Source: Ditylenchus dipsaci (taxonomy: Eukaryota > Nematoda > Chromadorea > Rhabditida > Anguinidae). From it: a stretch of 64,000 bases of DNA. Below the pieces are notes generated by a model that saw only the letters and a program-made list of their open reading frames with translations, had not been told where the DNA came from and made no database searches. Position numbers and translations under genes: made by a program. Shown here piece by piece: positions 36,872 through 49,196 of this stretch. Location of the stretch: the NCBI GenBank assembly GCA_004194705.1, contig SADC01000766.1, positions 1-64,000 on the forward strand, given 5' to 3'. Positions within the stretch are counted from its first letter, which is position 1, and each line of letters begins with the position of its first letter.

Positions 36872-37066
36872 AGGGTTCGCAATTTCAAAGTAATTTTCCC
36901 GCGACTTTAGAAATGCTGGTTAGTGTCACTAGCATTTTTCAAACATTGAAAAATGCTAGTAAAATGTTAGTCATTTTAACTAGGTTTTTACTAGCATTTT
37001 TCAAACTTTTGGAAATGCTAGTAGGGAGGTTCTTGGCGTAACGTACGTTTTCAAAAACTGCGAACC
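36872..37066. mobile_element. hAT-type MITE inside the mariner remnant
   Basis: GAACCAAT occurs immediately on each side (ending about 36871 and starting about 37067) as an 8-bp duplication. The inverted ends are CAGGGTTCGCAATTTC and (complement) CACGGTTCGCAGTTTT. The interior is built of AAATGCTAGTAAAA repeats in both orientations. Confidence 0.7.
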
Positions 37067-38069
37067 GTGGAACCAATAGGTTAATAATCCACAAAAAATC
37101 AAATTTCGAAGAAAAAGTAAAGAGTTTGATATCAAATAAACTGGCAAACTGTTCTGATTTAAATTTGAAGAATCTTGATGACTGGTCAACCAATGAAAAA
37201 GTTTCGGACAAAACAAAACGCTACATCAATTTCACTCACCCTATAGTCATTTAACTTTTTTTAACCGTGCTAACTCTATTTGTAATAAAAACAGTTTTGT
37301 AAAGTGTGTATTGTTTATGTCATACTTGCGCGATCGCCGGCGTTGGCACCAACCTGTTATCTAGTATTTTCCATTTATACGTAGGGATGAGCTTTTCTTC
37401 CTGTTGCTTATTATCATGGGTGAGTTCGAGGGGAAAAAGTTTATTATATACAATTCTGTAGCTAAAGAAAAGGGCTATTTCTTGATATATTTTTTGTTAC
37501 GGTATTGGCTTGAATCAGTGCGGGGCAAATTTTCGATGAAAAATCCTGGAAGCTAAGATAGGTTCTTTTGCATTAAAGTGCTCATAATCCTAATGACTGT
37601 TAATAGTTTTGTTAAAAAATGTAATTCAAAAGGCCCAAATCGAAATTCCCTCTAAATGAGCACATCCATACTCATTGACACGCCCCATATTTAATTGTCG
37701 TTTCTCGCCGATTTTTTGAAAAAAATGAGATTAGGGTTAAACGGCAAAATCTGCAACAAAATTTTCTAGCACACTGAGCTCCGAGATTAGAGACAGAAAC
37801 AGGGTCAGGGCCCCGAACGGGGCCCTGACCAATCAGGGTTCGCAAGATCTTGAAAAAGATTTGGACCAAAATATGACTTTTGCTTAGGGGACTAAGGCAA
37901 ATAAATATTTCATCAAATTTTGGTCGATTTTTTCGGGAATCAATTTTTTATTTACGAAAATGTCAGAAAATAGCTTTTTTATTTTTATATTTTTTTAGCG
38001 TATAAAAATCACTTAGAAGACATTTAAACACTATTCTAAAATCAGTAAAAAATTTCTTTGACCTGTGTG

Positions 38070-38215
38070 TGACTTTGGACTAACAATTTAAAACCCCCGA
38101 AATTTATCTCGGGGCCGCACGGGGCCCGCCCGAAAGATATTAAAAACCCCGACTCCGAACAGTACAAGACAGTAAAACCCCGACCCGAAACTCGCCCCGA
38201 AGGCACTTTTCTGTC
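38070..38215. repeat. CCCCGACCCGAAACTCGCC repeat
   Basis: This block has CAATTTAAAACCCCCGAAAT, GGGCCCGCCCGAAAG and CCCGACCCGAAACTCGCC. The inverted form lies at 52625-52790 with the same order, extended by similar GGGTCGGGG units to about 53010. The family is dispersed and no gene is present. Confidence 0.6.
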
Positions 38216-39149
38216 TCTATCCGAGACTTATATCCTCAAAGAAATAAAATTACAATTTACTCACGTTAACACGCCCAATACGAATATGTAACCCTGTATA
38301 TTCTAACTCAGAGCTTCACGCAGAACACGATGGTGCCGGTCCTTCACGCCTCAATCATTGACGGACTAGCTGAAAAAGGATCGGGAAGGTAACAATGTGG
38401 ATGGTCAAGATACAACTGGATACCCATAGGGTTCGAGTGGTGGGTCGTGATTGTTATACTGCACCCACGCTCATAATACACCAAGGTGACCAGGATTGGT
38501 TAGGCGCCGAGCGTAGAAATGAAAATAGAGCTGTAAATCGTTCTTCGAATTTTCTTCAAACAGTGTCATACATAGAAACAGAGCTGATTAAATTCTGACC
38601 TGATAATATGTGGGTCAAAACAAGCGTTTGATTATAGAAAAAAATTGAGTAAAAGTGCCTTGAACATGCCGGGCGCTCAATTTTTGATTTTTAAGCCGAA
38701 AATTCTAGCGCCGCGGCTGTTCAAAGCACTTTTACTTAGTTTTTCTATAATCAAACGATTGTTTTGACTCACATCTTATCAGGTCAGAATTTAACTGGCT
38801 TTCTTTCTATACATAACTATCTTCAAGGTGAATTTGATCTGAACGATCTACAGCTCTTTTATCATTTCTACTACCCGGCGCCTAGCCCGGCACTTAACCA
38901 AGCATCAAAATGACTGCCACGACCTGTTTTTTTTCGAATGAGTGTACTTGAGCTAAAAAAGATAGACAACCAGGGTCTAACTCACAAAACCACCATTTTC
39001 TCGCCTCACAAATTTTCACTTGAAAACCGCTACCTATAACTCCTCGATGCTTGACCAATACTTGTAGAAAAATTCCAGAGCTACAATATAGGCATACTAG
39101 AAATGCGCCAATCGCATTCGCGGCCTGTCCAAAAACTAAAGTTACCATA

Positions 39150-40850
39150 CATATCAGAATGAAAAAACAAACTACTCACTAAAGAAGCCTGCAAACTTAA
39201 CACTACCTGGGGACCACCACCTAAGTAGCCCCACCTGGGTACCACCACCTGAGTTCTACTAATTGAGTAGATGGGAAAAGTCCATTAGAAGACCACTGAG
39301 TTCGGAGCTTGTCCGGGCCAGTTCGACCTCTTACACTTTTTAAAATCCGCTGTTTGATAGCTCATTTTGTAGCTGAGGTTTTGTAGTTTTCACCATTATA
39401 AAACACCAAGACTGATTTTCTATCAAAAACTGACTCAAAACGGGATTTAAAGCCAAAAAACAATCCGCGTCCCGACAGACGACGAAAATTGCGCTTTAGT
39501 AAATATAGAAAAAAATTTTAAATATTTTTTAAAAATCTTTTTTTTTGTTGGAAAGTTTAGTTTTCACTATTTATTTTGGTCCTTACAGATTGTGCATGTG
39601 ACGTCAAAAATTTAGTTTTCTGAGTCTCAAAAGTTAAGGCCGGTTTTTGGCTAATTTTTAAAATGCGCAAAATTGTTTTCAAACTTTTTTGACATGAATA
39701 CCTGATAACAACAAGAGCAGGGTTCGTAATGAAAATTTTCGAAAAAGGACATTTATGTAAAAAAAGGACACTTTGACTATTTTCGAAGAAAAAAGGGTCA
39801 TTTTAACCAGTGCTTATTGCTATTTTGGAGCGAAAAAAAAGATTGGTATTTGAGTTCGAAAAACTTCAAAAATAAAAAATATTTCGGGTACCGAAAAAAG
39901 GACAAATCTTTTTAAAAAGGACAATTACGAACCCTGAATAAGAGTTATTGTGAAATTTATCGGAGTTCTACGTGTTGGCCTCTATTTTCTGCTGCACTGT
40001 AAAGTTACTGTTCATAGTGCCCAATAGACTTGTCCACCATGTCCTGTGGCATTTCTTAAAAGGCAGTTTTGATTCTTTCCCGGAGACCATCCAACGCGTC
40101 CTGGCCTGTCAACCTAACCCCATAAGAGAAGCATGTAGAGGACGTTGGCGGTAGAAAAGAAACGTTGATAGTGGAGGATTATGATTCTAGAAAAAGCAAA
40201 AGAGACCCGCACTATTGTGTTCAACGAAAAATTATGCGCTAGAAGCAACAAAAATTATGCCTGAGCACCGATACCGAGGTACAACAGGCTGAGCAACATA
40301 CCCTCCAGTACGAAAATCCAAAATTGGGTTCCTAGTACCAGGCGAACCTGTAAGCTCGAAAAGTTTCGCGGGAATTTACCGCCGCCCTATCTATTCATCT
40401 CCAGACAAACCAACTCTCCAGATAAACCACCTGAGCATCGGGTACTACTACATAGTCACTTCCACCTGAGTACCGGTACCTAGGTACTAAAACCTGAGCA
40501 CCACCTGGAGACCCTATGGTACACTATTCCAGAACTGACGTTGTTGCAAGTCAAATCGATGTTTAAAAATTATCAAACCATATTTAGGACACGATTTTAG
40601 ATAAGGTATGATGATTTTTAAATGCTTTCAGCTAAATACAAATTTCGGACTCTAGCGGTGGATATGATTGATAAACTTGCTAAACTTCCTGCTAAAACTA
40701 TACTTTGGAAAATGACTTATTTAGCTCAGCTGACACTCTTAAAAAGACATGGAATATTAATCATTTGAAACGTTGTGTTTGTAAAATTAAGCGTCCGGAA
40801 AAATTTTCTTTGGAGAATTTCTCGTTTCGAGAATTTCTCGTTTGGAAAAT
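39150..40850. repeat. Interior of the large element: GGTACCACCACCTGAG repeats
   Basis: Degenerate CCTGGGTACCACCACCTGAG units occur at 39200-39270 and again at 40410-40515. They are related to 62640-62900. No gene is seen. Short GAATTTCTCGTTTGGA units begin at 40810. Confidence 0.45.
39718..39936. mobile_element. hAT-type MITE (CAGGGTTCGTAA ends)
   Basis: Inverted ends CAGGGTTCGTAAT and ATTACGAACCCTG are flanked by AACAAGAG and AATAAGAG, an 8-bp duplication with one change. The interior AAAAGGACAAATCTTTTT matches the copy at 30861-31052. Confidence 0.75.
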
Positions 40851-40852
40851 TC

Positions 40853-41946
40853 GGCTAGGGAAACTTGCCAAAAACGAAATTTGCCGAACGTATGTTTTGC
40901 CAAAACGAAATTTGCCAAAACGAAATTTGCCAAAACGAAATTTGCCAAAACGAAATTTGCCAAATCGAAATGCGCCAAAACGAAATATGCCAATAGGAAA
41001 TTTGCCGAAACGAAATTTGGCCAACGAACCAACAGGGGGACCAAGGCAGTTTTTACGTATTTTTTCAAAATTTTCGAAATTGTGTCCTAACTGTCCTAAC
41101 CACCTAAAATCACCCCAAACCAGCGAAAACCATCCAAAATCACCCAAAACCATTCAAAATCACACAAAACCACCCAGAAGACCAAAAACCACCAAAAACC
41201 ATTCAAAACTTCACCAAACAAAAATTTAAATTTATAAATTTAATTTAAATTTTTAGTCTGAACCAACCAAACCAAGTGGTCGTCGACTTGGATCGAATTT
41301 TTTTTTACGTTTTTGGGTTCCAAAACCTATTTTCTGGACTTATTCGTGCACGCTGAACACGGTTTGACAGTGGTAAAATCACGTTTTATGAAGAAATTTT
41401 TGAGTTTTTGGGGAATAATTGATTTTGGTAAAATCAATTATTTGCCAAAACGCAAAAAATAACTGAGAAAACGGCATTTTGCCACTGTCAAACCATGTTA
41501 AGCGTGCACGAATAAGTCTAGAAAACTGGTTTGGAACCCAAAAACGTAAAAAAAAATTTTTGATCCAAGTGGACGACCAGTTGGTTTGGTTGGTTCAGAC
41601 TAAAAATTCAAATTCCCGCAAAATTTTGTTTAGTGTAGTTTTGGATGGTTTCGGGTGGTTTGGGGTGTTTTGGTTTGTTTAGTGTGATTTTGGGTGGTTT
41701 TTGCTGTTTTAGGTGGTTTTTGGTTGTTTGGGGTGGTTTTAGGTGGTTAGGACACAGTTTCGAAAAAAACGTAAAAACTGCCTTGGTCCCCCCTGTTGGT
41801 TCGTTGGCCAAATTTTGTTTCGGCAAATTTCGTTTTGGCATATTTTGTTTTGGCGCATTTCGATTTGGCAAATTTCGTTTTAGCAAATTTCGTTTTTGCA
41901 AATTTCGTATTTGGCAAATTTCGTTTTTGGCAAGTTTCCCCTAGCC
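40853..41946. mobile_element. Foldback element with CCAAAACGAAATTTG minisatellite arms
   Basis: The ends are GGCTAGGGAAACTTGCC and the complement GGCAAGTTTCCCCTAGCC, flanked by GAAAATTC at 40845-40852 and 41947-41954. That is an 8-bp duplication, or 9 bp with one mismatch. The left arm has about eight CCAAAACGAAATTTG units and the right arm the complement. Inside each are GGGGGACCAAGGCAG and CACCCAAAACCA-rich spacers, and the centre is the 350-bp foldback MITE (41249-41610). The whole 1.1 kb is one long palindrome. It was inserted between direct units GAATTTCTCGTTTGGA. Confidence 0.8.
41249..41610. repeat. Foldback MITE (GTGGTCGTCCACTTGG family) at the centre of the element
   Basis: This palindrome starts TAGTCTGAACCAACCAAACC and ends GGTTGGTTCAGACTA, with central AATTGATTTTGGTAAAATCA. 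It is very close to the copy at 10775-11126, which has the same flanking spacers. The MITE is therefore part of the foldback element's structure, not a random later insertion. Confidence 0.8.
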
Positions 41947-43910
41947 GAAAATTCCTCGTATGGATAATTCCTCGTTTGGCGAAGTGCTCATTCGGGAATT
42001 TCTCTATTGGAGAAAAATGTTTGGAGAATTACTCGTTTGGAACTTTTTCTTTGGAATTTGTGTGCAACCCTTAAAACCAGCTGTTTCCCTGGTATCGAAA
42101 TTTGAAAGGTATTTTGGCTTATTGCTGACCGAATTTCTATAGAAAATTGAGAATGTAATATAGCAAAATTATCAGCGTGAAAAATGTAACAGAATTAATA
42201 CAAAGACTCACAAGACAACAAGCAAATATAACAATATCCAAGCCAAAAAAATTTGACCCTAAACCCCACGAAAAACCAGGGGCTTTTGGACGAAAATTCA
42301 CGTGGTTGTTACTTGCTTTTACAATTTTTTAAAAAATTTTTAGAGCATTTTCAGAAAATAAAATTATCAAGTGATAGAGCGCAAAAAACTGCATCAGAAA
42401 TGATGATTAGATAACAACTGAGACTTTGTTTCTTTATCTTTTAGAGGTTTGAAGAACCATGCTGGCACCCTGGTCATAGATGGACATTTCTGGGTTTTTT
42501 TACTACGGTCTGAAACTAACACATTTCTTGTAAAATTTAGATAATATAAGCGGAAAAGACTCATCGATGTCTTGGCTAGATTTTAGTATACAATTTGCAA
42601 GAATATTGTGTTAAAAAAACTGACTCCAAAGTTCATTAAAAATAAACCAGAAATGTCCATCTATGACCAGGCTGCCAGCATGGTTTTTTATGCCTTTCTT
42701 GTAGCTCTTGAATTTCTCTACATGGATTGACCAAGCATCGAAGAGTTATACGCAGCTATGACATACTCTTGAGCGGTTTTAAGTGAAATTTGTGAGGCGA
42801 GAAAATGGTGGTTTTGTGAGTTAGACCCTGGTTGTCTATCTTTTTTAGCTCAAGTACACTCATTCGAAAAAAAACAGGTCGTGGCAGTCATTTTGATGCT
42901 TGGTTAAGTGCCGGGCTAGGCGCCGGGTAGTAGAAATGATAAAAGAGCTGTAGATCGTTCAGATCAAATTCACCTTGAAGATAGTTATGTATAGAAAGAA
43001 AGCCAGTTAAATTCTGACCTGATAAGATGTGAGTCAAAACAATCGTTTGATTATAGAAAAACTAAGTAAAAGTGCTTTGAACAGCCGCGGCGCTAGAATT
43101 TTCGGCTTAAAAATCAAAAATTGAGCGCCCGCATGTTCAAGGCACTTTTACTCAATTTTTTCTATAATCAAACGCTTGTTTTGACCCACATATTATCAGG
43201 TCAGAATTTAATCAGCTCTGTTTCTATGTATGACACTGTTTGAAGAAAATTCGAAGAACGATTTACAGCTCTATTTTCATTTCTACGCTCGGCGCCTAAC
43301 CAATCCTGGTCACCTTGGTGTATTATGAGCGTGGGTGCAGTATAACAATCACGACCCACCACTCGAAACCCTATGGGTATCCAGTTGTATCTTGACCATC
43401 CACATTGTTACCTTCCCGATCCTTTTTCAGCTAGTCCGTCAATGATTGAGGCGTGAAGGACCGGCACCATCGTGTTCTGCGTGAAGCTCTGAGTTAGAAT
43501 ATACAGGGTTACATATTCGTATTAGGCGTATTAGCCCAAAAATTAAAACCGAAAATAGCACTTGTGATTAAAGGGGGCTCCTTTTCATATGTGTTGTATC
43601 GGTAATAGATAGAATAATAGTAGTGCCTAGAGCAGTACCGACAACAAGAATAGTTTTAAGCTTTATAACAGAACAGACTATACAGCAATACGACACAAAC
43701 AATAACTTAATAGAAGCTGTGATACAACCACAGCACAATATATTTCCGCTCGAGACAAAAGAGCAATTCAAATACGAGGTCATCACAACAATATGTCAAT
43801 ACCATTTTAACGTCTTGTGATAGTCAATTTTTAGAATGAAAAGAAAAAATCCTTTCCTTAGTTATTCGCGTATAAAATTATTTCGGATACGTTACAGCAC
43901 CATTGACAGT

Positions 43911-44092
43911 CGAAGGACCATACTTGTTGATGCAAATGAGAATTTGACAAATTCAAATGGGCACGGGACTCTACTCTTTGGAGTTATTTCGAGTAGCTCA
44001 AAAAGTACAGTGAGAGACGAAAGAGAAGTGTCCCGCGCGAATTTGAATTTGTCGAATTCTCATTTGCATTAATAAGTATGGTTCTTTAATAG
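43911..44092. repeat. Palindromic MITE, AAGGACCATACTTGTTGATG ends
   Basis: The left end is AAGGACCATACTTGTTGATG, then CAAATGAGAATTTGACAAAT. The right half is the complement with AATTCTCATTTGCATTAATA and AAGTATGGTTCTTT. The centre holds GGGCACGGGAC and GTCCCGCGCG. It is non-coding. Confidence 0.7.
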
Positions 44093-44099
44093 AAAATGT

Positions 44100-44375
44100 G
44101 TACAAGTCCTCCAAAAATATTCTCGAAACCGAAATCCAAAGACACCACACCAATTCAATTTTTTTCTTTATCGTTGGATTTACGTACGAATTTTTCAACT
44201 TGGTTTCTAACAAAACTACACCTAAAATTAAATTCTAGGTCTTGTTTTGTTAGAAACCAACCTGAAAAATCCGTACAGAAGTTCAATGATTAGGCAAAAA
44301 TTTTGAATTGACGGGGGACAATTCGAAACAGGTGGCAATGGCCCTTCAAAGAACCATGCTTTTTGCGCGCAGCTG
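44100..44375. repeat. Palindromic MITE of the 57955 family
   Basis: TTGGTTTCTAACAAAACTAC, AAATTCTAGGTCTTGTTTTG and the complement TAGAAACCAACCTGAAAAA form the centre. The right end has AGAACCATGCTTTTTGCGCG. The element at 57955-58203 has the same centre and ends. Confidence 0.6.
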
Positions 44376-44646
44376 TTGTCCCGTGAACTAATTGCCCGTT
44401 CCGTGCCGTGAACTAGAAAATGATTAGAATCAGTGGGTCGTAAAATTAAGAGATGACCGTCTCTCTAACTTTGAACTTAAACAATACTAGCCCTTTTAGT
44501 CATTCATAATATTGATAAAAAATTTGTAGACATAGAGGCTTGACCGTGTATATAAGCTAAAACCAAGTCCTAGTCTGATTCTTAGCACCGAAAAAATAAG
44601 AACTTCCTCTGTAAATAGACATGTAGATAGACTTCATACAATATGT

Positions 44647-45149
44647 AGGGTGTATCAAGAAATTATTAATTATTAAAAGTAGCCGTAACTTTTTGTAAAT
44701 AGCCATTTTTAAAATTCTGTTTTTGCCAATCAACTTTTCTCGCCGACAATATATTTTCGGTATATAGTGTCAGAAACCCCGATTTTCGGTCGGTCCCCTT
44801 GTGGTTGGTTCCTACACATCCAAAGTCCATCTCAAGATGGCAACAGGACATTTTGTGAAATTTGTGCGATTTGTCGGCGGACATTTGATAAAAATTTTCG
44901 GTATCAGTCGGTTGTTCCGCCTGATTTATACCGAAAAATTTTACAAAATGTCCGCGGACAAATTGCATAAAATCACAAAATGTCTAGTTGCCTCAAGACC
45001 AGGGCCCAAATCACAGGAGGAACTAAGCGAAAATCGTGTCTTTGACATTATGCACCAAAAAAATATCGGCGAAAACAGAAGTTCGAAAATGACTTTTTAC
45101 AAAAAGTTACGGCCATTTTAAAAAGCTAAAATTTTTTGATACACTCCGT
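44647..45149. repeat. Palindromic MITE, AGGGTGTATCAA ends
   Basis: The ends AGGGTGTATCAAGAAAT and TTTTTTGATACACTCC are inverted. Inner pairs are GTAGCCGTAACTTTTTGTAA with its complement, and GGACATTTTGTGAAATTTGT with its complement. It is about 500 bp with no coding potential beyond mirrored frames. Confidence 0.7.
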
Positions 45150-45233
45150 GCTTTACATAATTTAAACAAGACAATTTTCCAACAAGGCTTCATACAATTG
45201 CAAGAAATCATACAGGCATTACTAATGGTATTC

Positions 45234-47414
45234 TTAATCATCGATTGTCTTCCCGTCCACTAGCAGAACTTGTTCGCCAATAATAAGAGCTATACCCATA
45301 TCCTCAGCCATTTGCATTAGCTCCAGCTGCTGCTCAATGCCTACCCAGAGAACCCAATATTGTGCGGAATTAGCTCAGGAGCGATCGAGAACATTTGAGA
45401 AAGCTTAAATCAGATTATTTTATTTTTCAGTTGCTTCAAGGATACCTACTTGCAATTTCTTACTCAGAACCCTTTCCAAGTCAGAAGCTCTAAGACTCAG
45501 GGAGACTTCGATGATAATATATGGTTCACAGACCAGAATGTCAATTTCGCCTTCCTAAATTAACAATCTATTCACGAGAATAATTCTCAAAAAGATACAA
45601 ATATTTGCATATAGATTAAAATTTCACGAGACTTCCAATTTTTACAAAAAATATATGATTTTGTATCGGAGTGCAAATAAATCGTGGTAGGAACTCTTGT
45701 CAAAATGCGATTTGAGAAAGACAAAAGGCACACTGAAAAATAAGAATACACATGGCAGCAGCAAAAAGTTTGTGAAAATACATAAGAAAGTCGACAATAG
45801 CTTACTGAATGAAAATCGGAAACTCGAAAACGTTCGCAGAAAGATGTAACGAATCGTACATCTGTATCCTTACGATTTTTGACTTGGAGTTATCAATAGC
45901 AGAATGCGCAAAAATAATCAAAATATTTGTAAAAATAGGTAGACCCAAACTTGTCAACTTTAGACTTGAGAACTTCGTGCGAAGCAGTTGCGTTTGCTAA
46001 TATTTAGTATCCTATGTCGCTAATCCAATGATTACTTGCAAATGTCGATGAGCAATCGTCGATTTTTATTAATCGGCGTTCAGATGTCAAGTTCCCCATG
46101 CCCCTAATAAAATGTAAGATCCGCGAAAAAATCATTTATTTTTCGCGCTCGCAAATTGTATCTTGCAAAAGTCGCCACTCACCAAAACTTTTAAAATTTC
46201 TGGGATTTTTAGAATTAATACAGAGCTGCTATCTGAAAAATTTCAAAAGGTCATTTGATAAAAAAAGACGTTTTGAATCATTTTTAAGGAAGAGGGTCAT
46301 TATATCCATTGCTTGTCGCCATTTCGATACAAAAACATTGACAAAAATTTGGAAAAAAGATTTGAGCTTCTGAAAAGAGGACAAATCTTTTTAAAACTAG
46401 GAGATGGATTGATAGTTAATAGATTTATTAATAGATTAATGTGTCGTGAAATATTAAAAAATCCCTATTATAGATTAAAGTATATTTTGTTCACTTACAA
46501 GGGAACATTGCAAACTGTATACTGTTAACCCCTGAAATTCTTATGCACTTTTAACATTTTCCATGTTTTTCGGTTCGCTGAATACGGAAATCATACGTAT
46601 TGCCATACCTGGAATTTACCGTAAAAATTTCGATTTTTGGATGCCTCGGTCCCCAAGCTGATTTTTTTAGATATTTGGAAGCTAAAAAATCAGCTTGAGG
46701 ACCAAGGCAGCCGAAAATCGAAATTTTAGGGTAAATTCCAGGAGTGGCTATACGTATGATTTTCGTATTCAGCGCATCCAAAACCATGGAAAAATGCTGA
46801 AAGTGCGTGAGAATTTCAGGGGTTAACAGTATAGAGTTTGGAATGTTCCCTTGTTAGTTATCGAAAATCGCAAAACCTATAAAAAAATATACCCGTAGTT
46901 GCTTGATGACACCATCTTTGCTTATATAAGGTTTTGTCAATATTACGTTTCGTCGGATCTCGCTGCTAGGAAATAGAAAACGTGTTCTTTTGTGCATCAA
47001 GTCCTCAAAACCAGCGGAAATGTTGTCTCTATAGCTCCCATCTTTCGATCTTCCAAAGATCCCATCCAAGCGGTGGCTAAAATAAAAGATACTTTAAATT
47101 TTTGCACAAAACAGCTAATATTAAACACTTACTTCACGCTTTCACGCAGACTTTCAAACGAAATTTCCAATCGGTTAAGCACTTCTTCTGAATCTTTTAT
47201 TGTTGAGCCCAGCCAAAGCAAGCTGCCCTTCAATTCGTTGCTTAAAAGTTACAGGGTAATATGCGGAAAAAGAAAAAAATGATTTTTACCTGTTTGCGAT
47301 TTGCTTCATTTTTCCCTCGAAGTTATTCCAATCAGCGTAGTGAGCACTTATCTTTCTCCCGCTCTTTCTAGACAACATACGAGCAAAAAATTCTGCATTG
47401 AAGACGCGAGGCAT
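45234..47414 (-). CDS. PD-(D/E)XK nuclease-fold protein resembling prokaryotic DUF3782 proteins
   Basis: Minus-strand exons 47414-47290, 47240-47133, 47076-46893 and 45554-45450 join in frame; 45403-45234 follows with one frameshift. The product starts MPRVFNAEFFARML. A helical region follows (SNELKGSLLWLGSTIKDSE, then VLNRLEISFESLRESV), then GFEDLMHKRTRFLF, EGEIDILVCEPYIIIEVSL and MQMAEDMGIALIIGEQVLL. The order coiled-coil, G-x-E, E-I-D, I-I-E-V, helix, A-x-x-x-GI is that of PD-(D/E)XK proteins such as archaeal and bacterial DUF3782. The usual Lys of E-x-K is Ser here (EVS), so activity is doubtful. The GT/TTTTAG introns show it is a resident eukaryotic gene. The 1.3-kb fourth intron contains a MITE. 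The family call is from motif order only. Confidence 0.55.
46518..46833. repeat. Palindromic TA-flanked MITE in the nuclease-like gene intron
   Basis: TACTGTTAACCCCTGAAATT and its complement AATTTCAGGGGTTAACAGTA bound the element, with TA outside. Inner arms pair through CGATTTTTGGATGCCTCGGT and its complement. The flanks GGGAACATTGCAAACTG and GTTTGGAATGTTCCC pair too, so it sits at the centre of a larger palindrome. Confidence 0.7.
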
Positions 47415-47419
47415 TCTTT

Positions 47420-48600
47420 AAGGCCGGAGGAGACTAAAAATTTTTGTGGTTGCTTAATGAAAATTAAAGATAATGCATAGAAAAAAGCAAAAACAAAGGT
47501 TGTAATTAAATTGTGTCCGACCTGCCCAAAAGCCAGCGCGTAGGCAGGAACCATGGACTTTGCACTATTATTGTAAAAAAATTTGAGAGCATTTTTGAAC
47601 CTTGAAAAGGGAGGAAACTTTATATACGCATCGCTGAGTAACCGATTCGACTACCACTGAGTGCAAACCTTATTTTTTAACCTTCTTTTATTCACAAGTT
47701 TGGTGTGAGAATGATCCTCGCACTCTTAGCTATCTAACAAGATCACCAACGCAGGGTTTCATACCTACTGGAACTTATTTATAGGCTAAATTGACAGCAG
47801 CCCAAAAAGTGCACCGCCATCGCCCCGTACCCCCCCCCCTGCAAAGAGTATTTTTCTCTAAGCTAATTTTTTTCCCTTTTTACCTATTTTACACTGTTGC
47901 GCTGATGAAACCAAGGGTATTTGGCCGCTTCGCGGTCAAAGATCACTACACTCCACATTGCAATAAATTAAGGTTAAAAAAATCAAGGGATACGAAAATA
48001 GTAAGCTTAGAGAAAAATGTTCTTTGGATAGGGGTGCACTTGGGCTTTTATGGCTAAATTAGGCTAAATTTCCGAAAATCGATGGTTTTTGGAGTTTTTC
48101 TTTGACTGCTTTGATTGATATTTTCTGACTTTTCTCCACAAGTCACATGTTTCATACACTAAAATCTAGCCAAGACCCTAAGCTTTCTTTTGAGCTATCA
48201 AACAGAGAAAAAAGTAATATTTAGTTAGAGTTAGGATTCAAAAAACATCCAACTATGTCCGATTGGAGGGCATTCTACACAGGGCTGTTATGTCCATGAA
48301 ATCCCAAAATTAGGCCATTTGCTGGCAGTTAAGCAGTGCTGGAAAAATTCCAAAAAATTCCACGATAGTTTTGGCCCTAAAAGTCAGTGAACTTGATAAA
48401 AAAATAAAAAATAAATAAGTGTGCACCTGTGTTTTGAACATTCGACCCTAGACGATGCGTGTATAATGTTTCCTACTCCTTTAAACAGATCCGCATAAAA
48501 AAACTGGCCCTATATGAGAATCGGTCCCATTTTTTGGCCTTGGTCCCCCTGTTGATTTTTTGTGCATTTTCAGGCTTAGGCAAGGGTAGGCCAGCAGGTT
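47420..48600. other. Intergenic region, no gene seen
   Basis: AT-rich sequence with a C run at 47828-47840 and scattered short repeats. It may hold the promoter of the minus-strand nuclease-like gene just to its left. No coding sequence is recognisable. Confidence 0.4.
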
Positions 48601-49196
48601 GTACACCGAAATATAAGCGCCAATTTGGTAAGAAGTCGTTTTGGTAAGAAAATTTTTAGTAAGAATTGTCTTGATAAGAAACTTTCTGGTAAGAAATTTT
48701 TTGGTAAGAGGTCGTTTTGGTAAGAAATTTTTTGAAATTTTTTTTAAAGTTTTTAAATTTTAAAAACAAACCATCCTGTCATATGCAAGACCTTCTGGTC
48801 CAGGTGGATATCCTTTCACGGGCGTTAAGCGAACTGATCCACACCTAATTGGTCCACACATGAATTGGTCCACACTTTTCAAATAATTTGAATTTTTCAA
48901 ATTTGAAAAATGCTGCGGGAATTTAAATTTTTTAGTCTGAACCAACTAGGGTGGGGAACTCCGAATATTCGGGCGAATATTCGCGCGAATATTCGCGAAT
49001 ATTCGCGAATATTCGCAAGCAATGTTCGCGATAAAAGAAATTTTGCGAACATTCAAACAGCTGTAGTCAGTCAATAGTAGTTGATGTCTTTTTAACAAAT
49101 TTTTAAGCCCATATTTTTTCTTCGCAAACACTTGTGTTGATTATTTTTTAACCACGTTTTACACTGTTTTCCTGACGTTTCTGGTATGTATTTTCA

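Larger units (their letters stand above)
36471..37243. mobile_element. Tc1/mariner-type element, internally deleted
   Basis: Inverted ends CAGGGTGAGTCGAATTTGTG and (complement) TAGGGTGAGTGAAATTGATG continue into TAGCGTTTTGTTTTG. TA lies at 36469-36470 and 37244-37245. It holds a transposase C-terminal fragment (36660-36869, minus) and an inserted hAT-type MITE (36872-37066). At 773 bp it is too short for a full transposase. Confidence 0.8.
38271..43529. mobile_element. Large element with about 830-bp terminal inverted repeats
   Basis: The left arm, 38271-39100, and right arm, 42690-43529, are nearly identical in inverted orientation. They start AATACGAATATGTAACCCTG and continue through AGAACACGATGGTGCCGGTC, GGTTCGAGTGGTGGGTCG and ACCAGGGTCTAACTCACAAA. 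Each arm contains its own hairpin around CTTTTACTTAGTTTTTC. The near-identity suggests recent insertion or arm homogenisation. No target duplication is clear. The interior holds a hAT-type MITE (39718-39936) and a foldback element (40853-41946), but I find no transposase. Confidence 0.75.

Noticed and set aside
40842..41229. Long open frames with AKTKFAKTKFAK- or PKRNLPKRNL-type repeats
   Set aside because: They are translations of the CCAAAACGAAATTTG minisatellite, whose 15-base unit keeps all frames open. Similar frames appear on both strands and at 11265-11580.
43623..43820. 65-codon open frame beginning MPRAVPTTRIVLSF
   Set aside because: It has no recognisable family and no splice partners. 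An equally long frame lies on the opposite strand, and it directly abuts the end of a large repeat element.
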